Origin: Erysipelotrichaceae bacterium
GTDB lineage: Bacteria > Bacillota_I > Bacilli_A > Erysipelotrichales > Erysipelotrichaceae
NCBI GenBank assembly: GCA_013334325.1
Contig: JAAXXT010000019.1
Coordinates: forward strand, 1 to 42,324
Reading direction: 5' to 3'
Length of the DNA: 42,324 nt
A program made the translations under genes and the position numbers. This document shows positions 31,914 to 41,784 of the stretch, in pieces. The notes under the pieces are model-generated. The model did no database searches and was not told the origin of the DNA. It worked only from the letters and a program-made list of their open reading frames with translations. Position 1 is the stretch's first letter, and each line of letters opens with the position of its first letter.

Positions 31914-32860
31914 TGGTTCTCCTTATTCTGACTCTTAATATAGTCGTAGACACGCTGTTCAAATTCTTTTGAACTATTGATGCCTTTTTCTTTGAGATTA
32001 AAATTAGTTACTGCAGATTCTACCAACACGGCGATATTACGACCTTCTTTGACAGGGATCGTTTGCATAGGGATCTTAACTCCTAATACTTCATAATACT
32101 GATCTTCTTCTTCGATACCGACTCTTGTGTATTGTTTATCTTCATTCCATTTTTCAAGAGATATAACGAAGTCGATGTCTGATTTAGATAGGGTCGCAGA
32201 AGCACCAAACATCTTATTCACATCGATGATGCCTATCCCTCGTATCTCCAGCATACCTTCTAAAAGCTCAGTAGAGGTCCCAAAGATAGAATTATGATAC
32301 TTAAACACATCGACGCGATCATCCGCAACTAAGATATGACCTTTTTTGATCAACTCAAGTGCAGTTTCAGATTTACCCATTCCAGATTCACCGGTAATCA
32401 TGACGCCTTTCCCAAACATAGAAATCAAGACCCCATGGACATTTGTATTAGGAGCCAGCTTTTCACTTAGGAAAGAGATCACATCGACCATCAATTGATA
32501 GGTAGGCATCGATGATCTAAACACAGGGAAAGCTTTATAATTGCCTAGTTCAATCAAGACATCAGGTATTTCTACGTCTTTAGAAAAGATCATACATGGG
32601 GTATATTCATCGCTGAGTTTTTCTAAACGTTCTTTTAGAACGTCTTGTTCAAGGGTCTTCATATAGGAAGATTCCTTATTACCCATGATGATGATTCTTC
32701 GTGGTTCACTACCAACGAAGTAACCACAAAGCTCTAGACCTGGTCGATTGATGTCGGGGATGATGACCCAACGATCGAGTCCTTCTTCTCCTCCACAGAC
32801 TTGCTCAAACTTAAAGAAATCTTTTAAGTCTCTAATCAGTGCTTTACCGAATTCTTCCAT
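31910..32860 (-). CDS. hprK: HPr kinase/phosphorylase
   Basis: A 316-aa protein that phosphorylates HPr at Ser46 with ATP or PPi, and removes that phosphate phosphorolytically. The Walker A loop is GESGMGKS (157-164); His142 (VHGVL) and the family signature LEIRGIGIIDVN are present, with the basic C-terminal region NIAVLVESAV. HPr-Ser-P is the co-repressor of CcpA, which links this gene to the cre site in the pulA promoter. It begins 4 nt after the uvrA stop, with GAGGT within the end of uvrA, and overlaps the lgt::ppaX start by ATGA. Confidence 0.97.
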   Translation of the reverse strand: MEEFGKALIRDLKDFFKFEQVCGGEEGLDRWVIIPDINRPGLELCGYFVGSEPRRIIIMGNKESSYMKTLEQDVLKERLEKLSDEYTPCMIFSKDVEIPDVLIELGNYKAFPVFRSSMPTYQLMVDVISFLSEKLAPNTNVHGVLISMFGKGVMITGESGMGKSETALELIKKGHILVADDRVDVFKYHNSIFGTSTELLEGMLEIRGIGIIDVNKMFGASATLSKSDIDFVISLEKWNEDKQYTRVGIEEEDQYYEVLGVKIPMQTIPVKEGRNIAVLVESAVTNFNLKEKGINSSKEFEQRVYDYIKSQNKENQ

Positions 32861-32864
32861 GGAT

Positions 32865-35684
32865 TTACCTCAGTACTTTCTTCAGGTATTCACCTGTCAC
32901 GCTCTTTGGATTTTGACTGATGGCTTCAGGAGTTCCTGTGCCGATCAACAAGCCGCCTTCATCGCCACCTTCAGGACCTAAGTCGATGATGTAGTCAGCG
33001 TTCTTTATGATGTCTAAGTTATGTTCTATGACGATGACGGTATCTCCGTTATCGACGATACGTTGAAGGACAGGTAAGAGTTTTCCTACGTCATAACTAT
33101 GAAGACCTGTAGTTGGTTCATCTAAGATGAAGACTGTCTTTCCAGTAGCTTTTCGTTGAAGTTCACTGGCCAACTTAACACGTTGGGCTTCACCACCAGA
33201 TAAGGTGGTCGCAGATTGTCCTAGTTTGATGTAACCTAAGCCTACATCTTGTAGGGTCTGTAGACGATGTTGTATCTTGTGGATATTGGTGAAGAACAGA
33301 AGCGCTTCATCAACTGTCATCTCTAGGATATCAAATATATTCTTACCTTTATAGGTAACTTCTAAAGTTTCGTTATTATAACGTTTACCTTCACACTCTT
33401 CACATGGCACATAGACATCAGGTAGAAAGTGCATAGAGATACGTTTGACCCCATCACCTTGACAGAGTTCGCATCTTCCACCTTTGACGTTGAAGGAAAA
33501 GCGAGACTTATCATAACCTCTTACTTTAGCTTCTGGTGATAAGGCGAATAGATCACGGATATCATCAAAGACACCAGTATAAGTGACTGGATTGGATCGT
33601 GGGGTTCTTCCTATCGGATCTTGATCGATCTCGATGAGCTTATCGATCTCTTCTAGACCTGTGACCTTTTCTACAGCCCCTGGTTTTACTTTAGGTTTAC
33701 CTAAGTACTGAGACAAAGACTTGCCTAAGACATCATTGACCAAGGTTGATTTCCCTGAACCAGAGACCCCAGTGACCACATTAAATAGCCCTAGATGAAA
33801 ATCAACAGAGATCTTCTTAAGGTTATTTTCTGAAGCTTTTTCGATATGGATGACTTTACCACTACCCGTTCTACGGGTTTCAGGATAAGCATTCTTTAAG
33901 ATGCCTGCGAGATATTGGCCTGTGATCGATGTAGGATGATCGATGAATTCTTGAGGGGTACCTACCGCAACGACTTCTCCTCCTGCTTTACCTGCACCAG
34001 GACCGATATCGATGATGTAGTCGCTTTCCAGCATGGTCTCTTCATCGTGTTCTACTACGATCAAAGTATTGCCTAGATCACGCATTTGTTTAAGGGTATT
34101 GATGAGCTTCATGTTGTCTCGTTGATGTAGTCCAATAGATGGTTCATCTAAGACATAGAGGACCCCTGTTAAACGAGATCCAATTTGAGTCGCTAAACGT
34201 ATACGTTGAGCTTCTCCTCCTGATAAGGTCCCTGCGATACGATCTAAAGTAAGATATTCTAAACCAACATCTTTTAAGAAGTTCAATCTTTCTCGTACTT
34301 CTTTTAAGACAAGATGAGCGATCTCTGTCTGCATCGGTTTAAGTTGAAGTTGGCTCATATAGATGAGGGCTTGTTTAACCGACATCCTTGTCCATTCATT
34401 GATGTTTTTAGGTCCTACTTGAACACATAGGGCCATAGGATTAAGACGCTTGCCTTCACATACTGGACAAGGGCTTTCAGCCATAAAGGTCTGATACCAT
34501 TCTCTGGCCATAGGTGAAGTGGTTTCCATATGTCTTCGTTGAATCAAAGTTTGAACACCTTCGATGAAGTCTGTCTTACTGTAGGTATTTCCTGAACGTG
34601 TTTCTATAGAATACTTAATGGGTTCAGGTGATCCAATCAAAAGGATCTGAAGTTCTCTAGGACTCAGTTCTTTTATTGGTTTATTGAGATCGATCTTATA
34701 ATGTTTGGCTAAGGTCTCAAAGACTTGCCATTCAATGTTTTCTGAACTTAGGATGTTTTTATAATAGACGATCCCGCCTTGCATAACACTTTTATTCTTA
34801 TCAGGGATCAAGTAATCCACATCGACCATCTGTATCGATCCTAGACCTTTACAGTGTTCACAAGCTCCTAAAGGAGAATTGAAACTAAAGAGCCTAGGTT
34901 GAGGTTCAGGTATAGAGAATCCACACTTAGGACAGGCATAATTGCTTGAGAAGAGGAGTTCTTCCCCATCACTTACTACTACTGCCAAACCTTTGGCTAA
35001 CTTAAGGGCGCTTTCTAATGAGTCATATAAACGTGATGTACTATCGGCTTGTTTAACGATACGGTCTACTACCACATCGATGGAGTGCTTCTTATTTTTC
35101 TCTAAAGTGATCTCGTCTTCTAAAAGACGATTCTCACCGTTGACACGCACTCTTACATAACCTTCTTTACGAAGTTTCTCTAGGGTTTCTTTATGACTAC
35201 CTTTTTCAGAATGAACGATAGGCGCTAAGATCTGTAGTCTTTCCCCATCTTTTTCCTTCATGACACGATCTACCATCTGTCTTACGGTTTGAGCGATGAT
35301 GGGCTCATGATGGGTAGGACAATACGGGATCCCTACTCTCGCATACAATAATCTAAGATAATCATAGATCTCAGTTACAGTACCTACCGTTGAACGAGGG
35401 TTGTGTGAGGTGGTCTTTTGATCAATCGATATACTAGGAGAAAGCCCTTCGATGACATCGACATCAGGTTTCTCTGTGTTGCCTAAGAATTGACGCGCAT
35501 ACGCACTTAAAGACTCAACATAGCGTCGTTGACCTTCAGCGTAGATCGTATCAAAAGCCAAGGATGTTTTTCCACTACCTGAAAGACCAGTCATAATGAC
35601 CAGTTTATTTCGAGGAATCGTTAGGGTGATGTTTTTTAGGTTGTTCTCGCGAGCACCTTGAATGTAAATAACGTCTTTTTGCAT
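32865..35684 (-). CDS. uvrA: UvrABC excision nuclease subunit A
   Basis: This 939-aa ATPase searches DNA for bulky damage and loads UvrB. Two ABC ATPase units are visible: GLSGSGKTS (Walker A I), [17 protein letters not shown] (signature I), GVSGSGKST (Walker A II) and [15 protein letters not shown] (signature II). Zinc-binding cysteines appear in CPKCG...CEHCKG and CELCQGDG...[10 protein letters not shown], plus [10 protein letters not shown]. Length is normal. It heads the operon uvrA-hprK-lgt/ppaX-trxB. No ribosome site precedes the ATG; a TATAAT lies only 7 nt upstream, so the mRNA is probably leaderless. No SOS (LexA/DinR) box of the B. subtilis type is visible. Confidence 0.98.
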   Translation of the reverse strand: MQKDVIYIQGARENNLKNITLTIPRNKLVIMTGLSGSGKTSLAFDTIYAEGQRRYVESLSAYARQFLGNTEKPDVDVIEGLSPSISIDQKTTSHNPRSTVGTVTEIYDYLRLLYARVGIPYCPTHHEPIIAQTVRQMVDRVMKEKDGERLQILAPIVHSEKGSHKETLEKLRKEGYVRVRVNGENRLLEDEITLEKNKKHSIDVVVDRIVKQADSTSRLYDSLESALKLAKGLAVVVSDGEELLFSSNYACPKCGFSIPEPQPRLFSFNSPLGACEHCKGLGSIQMVDVDYLIPDKNKSVMQGGIVYYKNILSSENIEWQVFETLAKHYKIDLNKPIKELSPRELQILLIGSPEPIKYSIETRSGNTYSKTDFIEGVQTLIQRRHMETTSPMAREWYQTFMAESPCPVCEGKRLNPMALCVQVGPKNINEWTRMSVKQALIYMSQLQLKPMQTEIAHLVLKEVRERLNFLKDVGLEYLTLDRIAGTLSGGEAQRIRLATQIGSRLTGVLYVLDEPSIGLHQRDNMKLINTLKQMRDLGNTLIVVEHDEETMLESDYIIDIGPGAGKAGGEVVAVGTPQEFIDHPTSITGQYLAGILKNAYPETRRTGSGKVIHIEKASENNLKKISVDFHLGLFNVVTGVSGSGKSTLVNDVLGKSLSQYLGKPKVKPGAVEKVTGLEEIDKLIEIDQDPIGRTPRSNPVTYTGVFDDIRDLFALSPEAKVRGYDKSRFSFNVKGGRCELCQGDGVKRISMHFLPDVYVPCEECEGKRYNNETLEVTYKGKNIFDILEMTVDEALLFFTNIHKIQHRLQTLQDVGLGYIKLGQSATTLSGGEAQRVKLASELQRKATGKTVFILDEPTTGLHSYDVGKLLPVLQRIVDNGDTVIVIEHNLDIIKNADYIIDLGPEGGDEGGLLIGTGTPEAISQNPKSVTGEYLKKVLR

Positions 35685-35691
35685 AATCTCT

Positions 35692-35697
35692 ATTATA
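35692..35697 (-). promoter_or_regulatory. -10 box 7 nt before the uvrA start
   Basis: TATAAT on the minus strand, followed by AGAGATT and the ATG. The upstream bases (CTCATAGTGT) match 10 bases of the palindrome at 24686-24700. The -35 is weak. Confidence 0.5.
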
Positions 35698-35729
35698 CAC
35701 TATGAGCGCAAAAGACTCTATCAGTGCGC

Positions 35730-36458
35730 TTACTTGATGATGAAACGTAAACGATCTGCGGGGATGATGTCTGAGAAGACTTCGATCACATTATTATTCT
35801 GATCTCTGGTTGATCCTGTGATCATACCACCAGCACTTCCTTTTCGTAAATCTAAGATCTCAGACTGTTTTTGATTGAGGTTGATCGCACTCAAATTCTT
35901 ATCTACCGAAGTAGGAATACATCCACTGGCTTGCTTTATAAGAGGATAAATAGACATGCCTTTAAGCGATTCAAGTTCGATCTGTTTTAGATAGAACGAT
36001 GGATAATAAGCATCCATCCATAAGACAGCTATCCCATCCGCTTTGAATAAACGAATGAGATGAAGTAGATCTTGGCTTTCTTTAAAACCAAATCTTGAAT
36101 TCAGTTCTTCATCGCTTTTGACGACTTCAATCAAAAGATCACTTAAAGTAGCTTTATACCCTTGATTATGGATCTCTTCTAGAATAGGTGTCATCTTCTC
36201 AATCATATGATCTACGACGAAGGTATGATGAACGAAGACCCCAGTCTTCTTGATGCGTTTGGCGTAACCTTCTCGAATCAGTTCATTATAGGCTTTTCTA
36301 ACCATATCCTCAGTAAACCCATAGGTCTTATTTAAAAACTCATAATCTGGTAAGATGGCCTTATCTTTGAACTCTCCGTTTAGTATGGCTGCCTTAAAAT
36401 GATTCTTAAGTTGAGTTGGATAAGGAAGGGATAAGGATGGATCTAGTTTATAGTTCAT
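35730..36458 (-). CDS. GntR-family regulator with UTRA domain (second of a tandem pair)
   Basis: A 242-aa protein with an N-terminal winged helix (residues ~10-75: QLKNHFKAAILNGEFKDK, EDMVRKAYNELIREGYAKRIKKTGVFV) and a C-terminal UTRA effector domain (about 95-240) of the HutC subfamily, ending DIIPADRLRF. The HTH is less canonical than that of its neighbour. UTRA domains usually bind a small metabolite such as a phosphosugar or amino sugar. It overlaps the first regulator by ATGA. Its targets may include the divergent surface-protein gene. Confidence 0.85.
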   Translation of the reverse strand: MNYKLDPSLSLPYPTQLKNHFKAAILNGEFKDKAILPDYEFLNKTYGFTEDMVRKAYNELIREGYAKRIKKTGVFVHHTFVVDHMIEKMTPILEEIHNQGYKATLSDLLIEVVKSDEELNSRFGFKESQDLLHLIRLFKADGIAVLWMDAYYPSFYLKQIELESLKGMSIYPLIKQASGCIPTSVDKNLSAINLNQKQSEILDLRKGSAGGMITGSTRDQNNNVIEVFSDIIPADRLRFIIK

Positions 36459-37165
36459 AATGCTGTGACCTTGACACTTAATTGGGTCTTTGATGAAGGA
36501 ATAATGGCTTTATAATGAGCGATTAAGCGTCCATTCTCATCGTGGAAATCTTGGCTTATCAGATAGATTAAGCTGTTTTTACTTTGAGATAAAAGTAGAG
36601 AATCTTCGATCGTAATGCCTTGTATCTCTAAAATGCTTTCTTTGATGAGTCGATGATCGTCTAATAGAGACAGAATAAGCTTCTCATCTTCAAGTGATTT
36701 AGAACCTTCTAAAATGATCATCCATTCATCGATGAATATAAGCTCTTGAGAAGAGGTATGAATTCTTTTTAATCTTAGAAGCTTATCTGTGTTAAATGAG
36801 CCAATCATTAAAGGAAGCTCATCTTGAGAAGATATGATCTCTTTTAGGATAAACGAGGATTTTATCGACTCATTTTTAGTTTGGGTATATGAATGAGGAT
36901 CCACCAATAGATCAGGATAACCTTGAACTTGTTTAACGAAATGACCTTGGCCTTGTCTTTGATCGATGAGGCCAAAACGTGATAGTTCAAGAAAAGCTCT
37001 TCTCACAACGGTTCGAGATACACTAAAGGTCCTTCCGATTTGATCTTCAGAAGGTAAAAGCTCGCCTTTTTTTAAGGTTCCGTTTAATATCGCGCTTTCG
37101 ATACACGCACTAAGTTGACGATGTATCGGTGTTTTAAGAGTCTTGTCTATGTGTAGGTAATACAT
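36455..37165 (-). CDS. GntR-family regulator with UTRA domain (first of a tandem pair)
   Basis: A 236-aa protein of the HutC subfamily. The HTH is typical: TPIHRQLSACIESAILNGTLKKGELLPSEDQIG (in part) and SVSRTVVRRAFLELSRFGLIDQRQGQGHFV. The UTRA domain spans about 85-235. The ATG at 37165 matches the usual start of the family; an in-frame ATG at 37186 overlaps the promoter-like sequence. It lies divergent from the LPXTG protein gene across a 121-nt, dyad-rich region, which suggests control of that gene and of itself. Confidence 0.85.
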   Translation of the reverse strand: MYYLHIDKTLKTPIHRQLSACIESAILNGTLKKGELLPSEDQIGRTFSVSRTVVRRAFLELSRFGLIDQRQGQGHFVKQVQGYPDLLVDPHSYTQTKNESIKSSFILKEIISSQDELPLMIGSFNTDKLLRLKRIHTSSQELIFIDEWMIILEGSKSLEDEKLILSLLDDHRLIKESILEIQGITIEDSLLLSQSKNSLIYLISQDFHDENGRLIAHYKAIIPSSKTQLSVKVTAL

Positions 37166-37189
37166 GGTTTTGAGATAGTGTATCATATT

Positions 37190-37277
37190 TCAATATCGTT
37201 TTTCGATATATACGGCTCTTATTACCTTATTTTAGATACATATATTCATATATATGATACACTTTACCATATATGGA
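37190..37277. promoter_or_regulatory. Divergent promoter/operator region between gntR pair and LPXTG gene
   Basis: Dyads include ATATCG-TTTTT-CGATAT (about 37194-37210), CATATATATG (about 37247-37256) and CCATATATGG (about 37268-37277, just before the ribosome site). A possible promoter to the right is TTTAGA (37231-37236), 16 nt, TATGAT (37253-37258). Binding by the GntR proteins is inferred from position. Confidence 0.45.
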
Positions 37278-37286
37278 GGATTTCTA

Positions 37287-38816
37287 ATGAGAAAACTTAG
37301 TCAATTGGTTTTTAGTTTCATACTCTTGTTTATTGGGTTAACCCCTACGATTGCTTCAGCCTATACAACAGGTGATGGGAGTGAAGCCAATCCTTATGTG
37401 ATCAAAACGGTTCAAGACTTAAAAGACATGTCTTTAGAACTGAATGCGCATTATGTCTTAGACAATGATTTAGATCTCGCTGGTGTAGTATGGACTCCAA
37501 TTGGAGATGAGACAACACCTTTTACTGGGGTCTTGGATGGGAATAATCATATGATTTCTAATTTAACCTTAACCATAGCTGTTTCATTATCCATTGAACA
37601 CAATGGGTCGATAGAGACCAGCAACCTAGATACCTACATCAGTGGATATACTGGATTATTTGGGCTCATCGATAAAGGACAAGTCAAAAACCTTACTCTA
37701 AGCGATGCCTTAGTCGATACTTCCGCAATGACCATCACTTATGGAGATTTGGCTTCTTCGTTTATGGTCAACAATATTCAAACGGGTCTACTTGCGGGAA
37801 GCATCATAGGAGATGGGATCACCACGACCTTAGAGAATGTATCTGTGTTATCTTCTGAAATCAAGAGCCCTGCTTTGGATGGTTTCAGTGGTTACTATAT
37901 CTTAAGCAATGGGGTTGGGGCTTTAGCTTCTAATGGGACCAATGTTATTTTAAAAGGCATCGCAGTAAGCGATGTGAAAATAAAGGGAATGGATGCCTCA
38001 GCGGGTTTTATTGGAACCGTTGAAGGCAGTGTTTCTGTATCTGACAGTTACTTTATTGGGGAAGTCTATGGGCAATTCGATCTAGGTGCTTTCTTTGGGG
38101 AAGCTGAAGGCGCATCAGATGCGCCTTACGAATTGACTTTCTCGATCACTCATTCTTTCGCCAATGCGAACTTAGGTTCTCTTACGGATCAATCGATAGA
38201 CGCCGTTGGGGGAATGGTTGCTCAACTCAGTGGCTACTTAAGCGCAAACTTTGAGAATGTGTTTGTTCGTGGAGAGATTTTCAGTGAAAACAGTGATGAT
38301 TCCTTTGTTGGAGGATTGATTTCAAATACATTTCAAATTGGGACCTTATCTATCCATCATGCTTATGTTTCTGTAGACATCAATCTAAGTGTAGGAAGTT
38401 ATCCTGCAGCTTTGTTTCTAGGTTGTGATTCTGGTCATTATGATGCAGACTGGAACCATACAGGTTATGCGACCTTAGATCTCGTCGATCTACACGCGGA
38501 TTCAACGATCTCTGATCTCACGATGGTCTATAGTCAATATGACCCCATCAATAATGCGATCGTTCCCTTTGACGCTCCTATTACCTTACATACTTCAACT
38601 GAATTAAAGACCCTCGCTCATATGACGAGCACCAGTGATTTTGATTTTGAATCGATCTGGTTGATCGATGAGAGTAAGAATGATGGCTTCCCTACCTTCG
38701 ATCTCATTAAGGTCTCTGATCCATTACCGGATACAGGTGATCATACAAGCTCATTGATCTTCTTAAGTTTAGGTCTAGGATTGATGATCCTAAGTCGTAA
38801 ACCTCAAAAAAATTAA
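37287..38816 (+). CDS. Sortase-anchored (LPDTG) surface protein with GLUG-like repeats
   Basis: A 509-aa exported protein. The signal peptide (1-25, ending IASA) is followed by a beta-helix-type region with GLUG-like repeats (DGNNHMISNLTL, GLFGLIDKGQVKNLTL, LLAGSIIGDG, GALASNG, GFIGTVEGSVSVSDSYFIGEV, GAFFGEAEG, GGMVAQLSG, GGLISNTF). The C-terminus is a full sortase signal: LPDTG, hydrophobic helix, then RKPQKN. It should be linked covalently to peptidoglycan; adhesin or polysaccharide-binding roles are possible but unproven. GGAGG lies 7 nt before the ATG at 37287; a longer frame from 37254 lies in the promoter. No sortase gene is in the window. Confidence 0.85.
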   Translation: MRKLSQLVFSFILLFIGLTPTIASAYTTGDGSEANPYVIKTVQDLKDMSLELNAHYVLDNDLDLAGVVWTPIGDETTPFTGVLDGNNHMISNLTLTIAVSLSIEHNGSIETSNLDTYISGYTGLFGLIDKGQVKNLTLSDALVDTSAMTITYGDLASSFMVNNIQTGLLAGSIIGDGITTTLENVSVLSSEIKSPALDGFSGYYILSNGVGALASNGTNVILKGIAVSDVKIKGMDASAGFIGTVEGSVSVSDSYFIGEVYGQFDLGAFFGEAEGASDAPYELTFSITHSFANANLGSLTDQSIDAVGGMVAQLSGYLSANFENVFVRGEIFSENSDDSFVGGLISNTFQIGTLSIHHAYVSVDINLSVGSYPAALFLGCDSGHYDADWNHTGYATLDLVDLHADSTISDLTMVYSQYDPINNAIVPFDAPITLHTSTELKTLAHMTSTSDFDFESIWLIDESKNDGFPTFDLIKVSDPLPDTGDHTSSLIFLSLGLGLMILSRKPQKN

Positions 38817-38820
38817 GTAC

Positions 38821-38851
38821 TAAAAAGGCTCAAACAATGTTTGAGCCTTTT
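38821..38851. terminator. Bidirectional terminator of LPXTG gene and pfkB-type gene
   Basis: AAAAGGCTCAAAC (38823-38835) pairs with GTTTGAGCCTTTT (38839-38851), 3-nt loop. It encodes the last five codons and stop of the sugar kinase. Confidence 0.9.
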
Positions 38852-39735
38852 ACTTGGATTAATCGATCTAAGACTTCTTGAAGTAGAGGGATTTTTGTTT
38901 CACCTGTTCTTCGTGTGACTGAGATACTTGAGGTCATCGAAGCTAGAATTAATATTTCCCTTAATGGTAAATGATGAGCTAAACCATACACGAAAGCCCC
39001 ATGGAAGAGATCTCCTGCCCCATTGGTGTCAATGGCTTTGGCTTTGAAGGCAGGAAGATGATGGATGATGCCTTCTTCTTCATAGAGACAACCTTGATCA
39101 CCTAAAGTTACGATAGGATGAGGATTCAACTCATGAAGTTTATTAAAGACTGTTCTCCAAGTTGCCTCATCGTTGATGTCTATGTTTATTCCACTGTAGC
39201 CTTCTGCGAAATCTTCTGAGGTCACCAACCAAGTCACTCGTTTAGCGAGCTCTACTGTAGGTTGACGATATCCTCCCGCATCCAATATAGAAACGATCGA
39301 AGGATGTTGATCTAGAAAACGATGGGCTACTTCAGGCTCATGACCATCGCTTAAGAAGAGATCATACTGACCTTCTACACTATAGTCGGTTGGATCTATT
39401 CTTCCAGGACAGTTGAATATGGTTCTATTCCCATTGGCTTTACTGGTCAATATGACACTGATGGGTGTCTCAAAATCAACACAGGGAATAGAAAGATGCT
39501 TGACCTGAGCTCTATCTAGACATTCAATAATCTGGGTCGCATAGATATCATTACCTAAACGAGAATACAAAGTCACATCTTCTCCCCATTTACCTAATAA
39601 AATAGAGGCATTGGTACTAGGACCACCTGCAGCTTCTACCTTATCGTAAACGCGAAACTTAACGTTTTCTGTAATGGGTTGATCTAAAGGCATACAGATA
39701 TCTAAAGTCGATTGCCCTATACATACGATTTTCAT
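38830..39735 (-). CDS. PfkB-family carbohydrate kinase
   Basis: A 301-aa ribokinase-fold kinase. It has the N-terminal GQSTLDI and sugar-binding AAGGPSTNASILLGKWG (about 35-51), plus the C-terminal ATP/anion-hole motif DTNGAGDLFHGAFVYG with the catalytic Asp in GAGD. The family phosphorylates ribose, fructose, 2-keto-3-deoxygluconate, nucleosides and others; specificity cannot be read here. No sugar transporter lies beside it. It stands alone with its own promoter-like sequence and a terminator overlapping its stop codon. Confidence 0.85.
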   Translation of the reverse strand: MKIVCIGQSTLDICMPLDQPITENVKFRVYDKVEAAGGPSTNASILLGKWGEDVTLYSRLGNDIYATQIIECLDRAQVKHLSIPCVDFETPISVILTSKANGNRTIFNCPGRIDPTDYSVEGQYDLFLSDGHEPEVAHRFLDQHPSIVSILDAGGYRQPTVELAKRVTWLVTSEDFAEGYSGINIDINDEATWRTVFNKLHELNPHPIVTLGDQGCLYEEEGIIHHLPAFKAKAIDTNGAGDLFHGAFVYGLAHHLPLREILILASMTSSISVTRRTGETKIPLLQEVLDRLIQVKGSNIV

Positions 39736-39769
39736 AAAGCACCATTCTTCCTAAGTTTATCTCTGTATT

Positions 39770-39798
39770 ACGATAAGCCAAATAAGGAGGCTTGTAAA
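39770..39798 (-). promoter_or_regulatory. Possible promoter of the PfkB-type kinase gene
   Basis: On the minus strand: TTTACA (39793-39798), 17 nt, TATCGT (39770-39775). The match is modest. Confidence 0.3.
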
Positions 39799-39827
39799 GA
39801 AAAAGCTCAACTAGAGTTGAGCTTTAA
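39799..39827 (-). terminator. uvrB terminator
   Basis: AAAGCTCAAC (39802-39811) pairs with GTTGAGCTTT (39816-39825), 4-nt loop, then TTTTTCTTT on the minus strand. It contains the uvrB stop codon (39811-39813). Confidence 0.9.
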
Positions 39828-41784
39828 GTTCTAATAAGATATCCCTAAGTTCGGCTGCTCTTTCGAAATCTAAGACTTTAGCCGCATCTTTCATTTCTTT
39901 CTCTAAGCTTTCGATAAGTCTTTCTTTTTCTTTTCTGGTGGTCTTATCATGTTTGCTCATATAATCTTGAGCCATCTGTTTGGTTTCTTTACCTCGAATG
40001 ATGTCATGAATTTCTTTCTTGATGGTCATAGGGGTAATGTTGTTTAAGGTGTTATGGGCGATCTGGATGTCTCGTCTACGTTGGGTCTCTCCTATCGCTT
40101 TCTCCATAGAATCGGTAATACGATCCGCATAAAGGATGACTTTCCCATTGACGTTACGCGCAGCACGTCCTATCGTCTGGATCAATGATCTGTGTGATCT
40201 TAAGAAGCCTTCTTTATCCGCATCTAAGATACAGATCAAAGATACTTCAGGTAGATCTAGACCTTCTCTTAGAAGGTTGATCCCAACCAAGACATCATAT
40301 TTACCTTTACGTAAGTCATGAAGGATCTCGATACGTTCTAAGGTCTTGGTCTCATGGTGAAGATAAGCGACCTTAAGATCCAAACGTTTTAGATACTGAG
40401 TCAATTCTTCAGCCATCTTAACAGTCAAGGTCGTGATAAGTACACGTTCATCTTTATCGATACGGCCATGGACTTCAGCGATGATATCATCGATCTGTCC
40501 TTTAGAAGGTCTTATGATGATCTCAGGATCAACTAAGAAAGTAGGTCTGATGATCTGTTGAACGACTTCCCCATTGGTTAATGCGAGTTCATAATCACCT
40601 GGTGTCGCAGAGACAAAGATGACTTGATTGATGATGCTTTCGAATTCAGTAAACTTTAAAGGACGATTGTCTAAAGCAGATGGCAATCTAAAACCATATT
40701 CAACTAAAGTTGTTTTACGTGAACGATCCCCATTATACATCCCTCTTACTTGAGGGACAGAGACATGGGATTCATCGATGACCAATAGATAATCATCAGG
40801 AAAATAATCAAAGAGATTGTATGAACGTTGACCTTCTTGTCTACCATCGATATGACGAGAATAGTTTTCTATCCCAGGACACATCCCAAATTCACGAAGG
40901 GCTTCTAGATCATAAAGCGTTCTTTGTTTAAGACGCTGTTCTTCTAGAAGCTTGTTTTCTCGATGAAAATATTCCAGTCTTTCTTTAAGTTCAGCTTCTA
41001 TTCGATCACATGCTTCTAACATCTGTTCTTTAGAACGAGCATACTCATTCGCAGGAAAGACATTGTATACAGAGTAGGCATTTTGGATCTTACCAGTGAC
41101 TCTATCAACTTCTGTGATGCGTTCTATCTCGTCCCCAAACATTTCGATACGAAGGTTGAATTGATCGGTGAAGCCTAAAGAGATCTCGATCACATCCCCG
41201 TGGACTCTAAAGGTCCCTCGTTTAGGATCGATATCATTTCTAAGATATTGACGATCAACGAGCTTTCTTAAAAGTTCAGATCTTTTTATCACATCACCTT
41301 TTCTGATCGTAAAAAACAATTCTCGATAAAGTTCTGGATCAGAGGATGCATAGATACAAGCCACTGAAGCGACGATGATGGTATCTCGTCTTTCTGAGAT
41401 CGCATTGATAGACGCCATTCTCAACATATCCAATTCTTCGTTGATCATGGATGCCTTTTCGATATAGAGATCTCGAGTAGGTAGATAAGCTTCAGGTTGA
41501 TAATAATCGAAATTAGAGACGAAATATTCGACTCTGTTTTCTGGGAAAAGTTCTTTGAATTCTGAGTAAAGCTGTCCTGCTAAGGTCTTATTATGAACGA
41601 AGACCAAGGTAGGACGATTGACCTTTTCTATGACCTTAGAAATGGTAAAAGTCTTACCTGTGCCTGTGGCACCCAGTAAGACTTGAGCTCGCTTCTGCTG
41701 GTTCAACCCTTCCACCAAAGCATCGATGGCTTTGGGTTGATCCCCTGTGGGACTATAAGGTGAAACCAACTTAAATTTATTCAT
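39811..41784 (-). CDS. uvrB: UvrABC excision nuclease subunit B
   Basis: This 657-aa helicase-like damage verifier receives DNA from UvrA and recruits UvrC. It has Walker A GATGTGKT (38-45), the DEAD-like DESH motif (VIDESH), motif [11 protein letters not shown], and a C-terminal UVR domain ([21 protein letters not shown]) for UvrC binding. The beta-hairpin reads [11 protein letters not shown] (90-100), where most UvrBs have [11 protein letters not shown], so two of the four hairpin tyrosines are replaced by Asn91 and Phe92. Its start overlaps the end of the ctpA-like gene by 8 nt. uvrA lies 4 kb away in a separate operon. Confidence 0.98.
   Translation of the reverse strand: MNKFKLVSPYSPTGDQPKAIDALVEGLNQQKRAQVLLGATGTGKTFTISKVIEKVNRPTLVFVHNKTLAGQLYSEFKELFPENRVEYFVSNFDYYQPEAYLPTRDLYIEKASMINEELDMLRMASINAISERRDTIIVASVACIYASSDPELYRELFFTIRKGDVIKRSELLRKLVDRQYLRNDIDPKRGTFRVHGDVIEISLGFTDQFNLRIEMFGDEIERITEVDRVTGKIQNAYSVYNVFPANEYARSKEQMLEACDRIEAELKERLEYFHRENKLLEEQRLKQRTLYDLEALREFGMCPGIENYSRHIDGRQEGQRSYNLFDYFPDDYLLVIDESHVSVPQVRGMYNGDRSRKTTLVEYGFRLPSALDNRPLKFTEFESIINQVIFVSATPGDYELALTNGEVVQQIIRPTFLVDPEIIIRPSKGQIDDIIAEVHGRIDKDERVLITTLTVKMAEELTQYLKRLDLKVAYLHHETKTLERIEILHDLRKGKYDVLVGINLLREGLDLPEVSLICILDADKEGFLRSHRSLIQTIGRAARNVNGKVILYADRITDSMEKAIGETQRRRDIQIAHNTLNNITPMTIKKEIHDIIRGKETKQMAQDYMSKHDKTTRKEKERLIESLEKEMKDAAKVLDFERAAELRDILLELKAQL

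Noticed and set aside
20281-38816. Assignment to a wall-less mollicute relative
   Set aside because: The LCP ligase, the LPDTG sorting signal and a peptidoglycan-binding Ctp protease point to a walled cell; gene content alone cannot give the genus.
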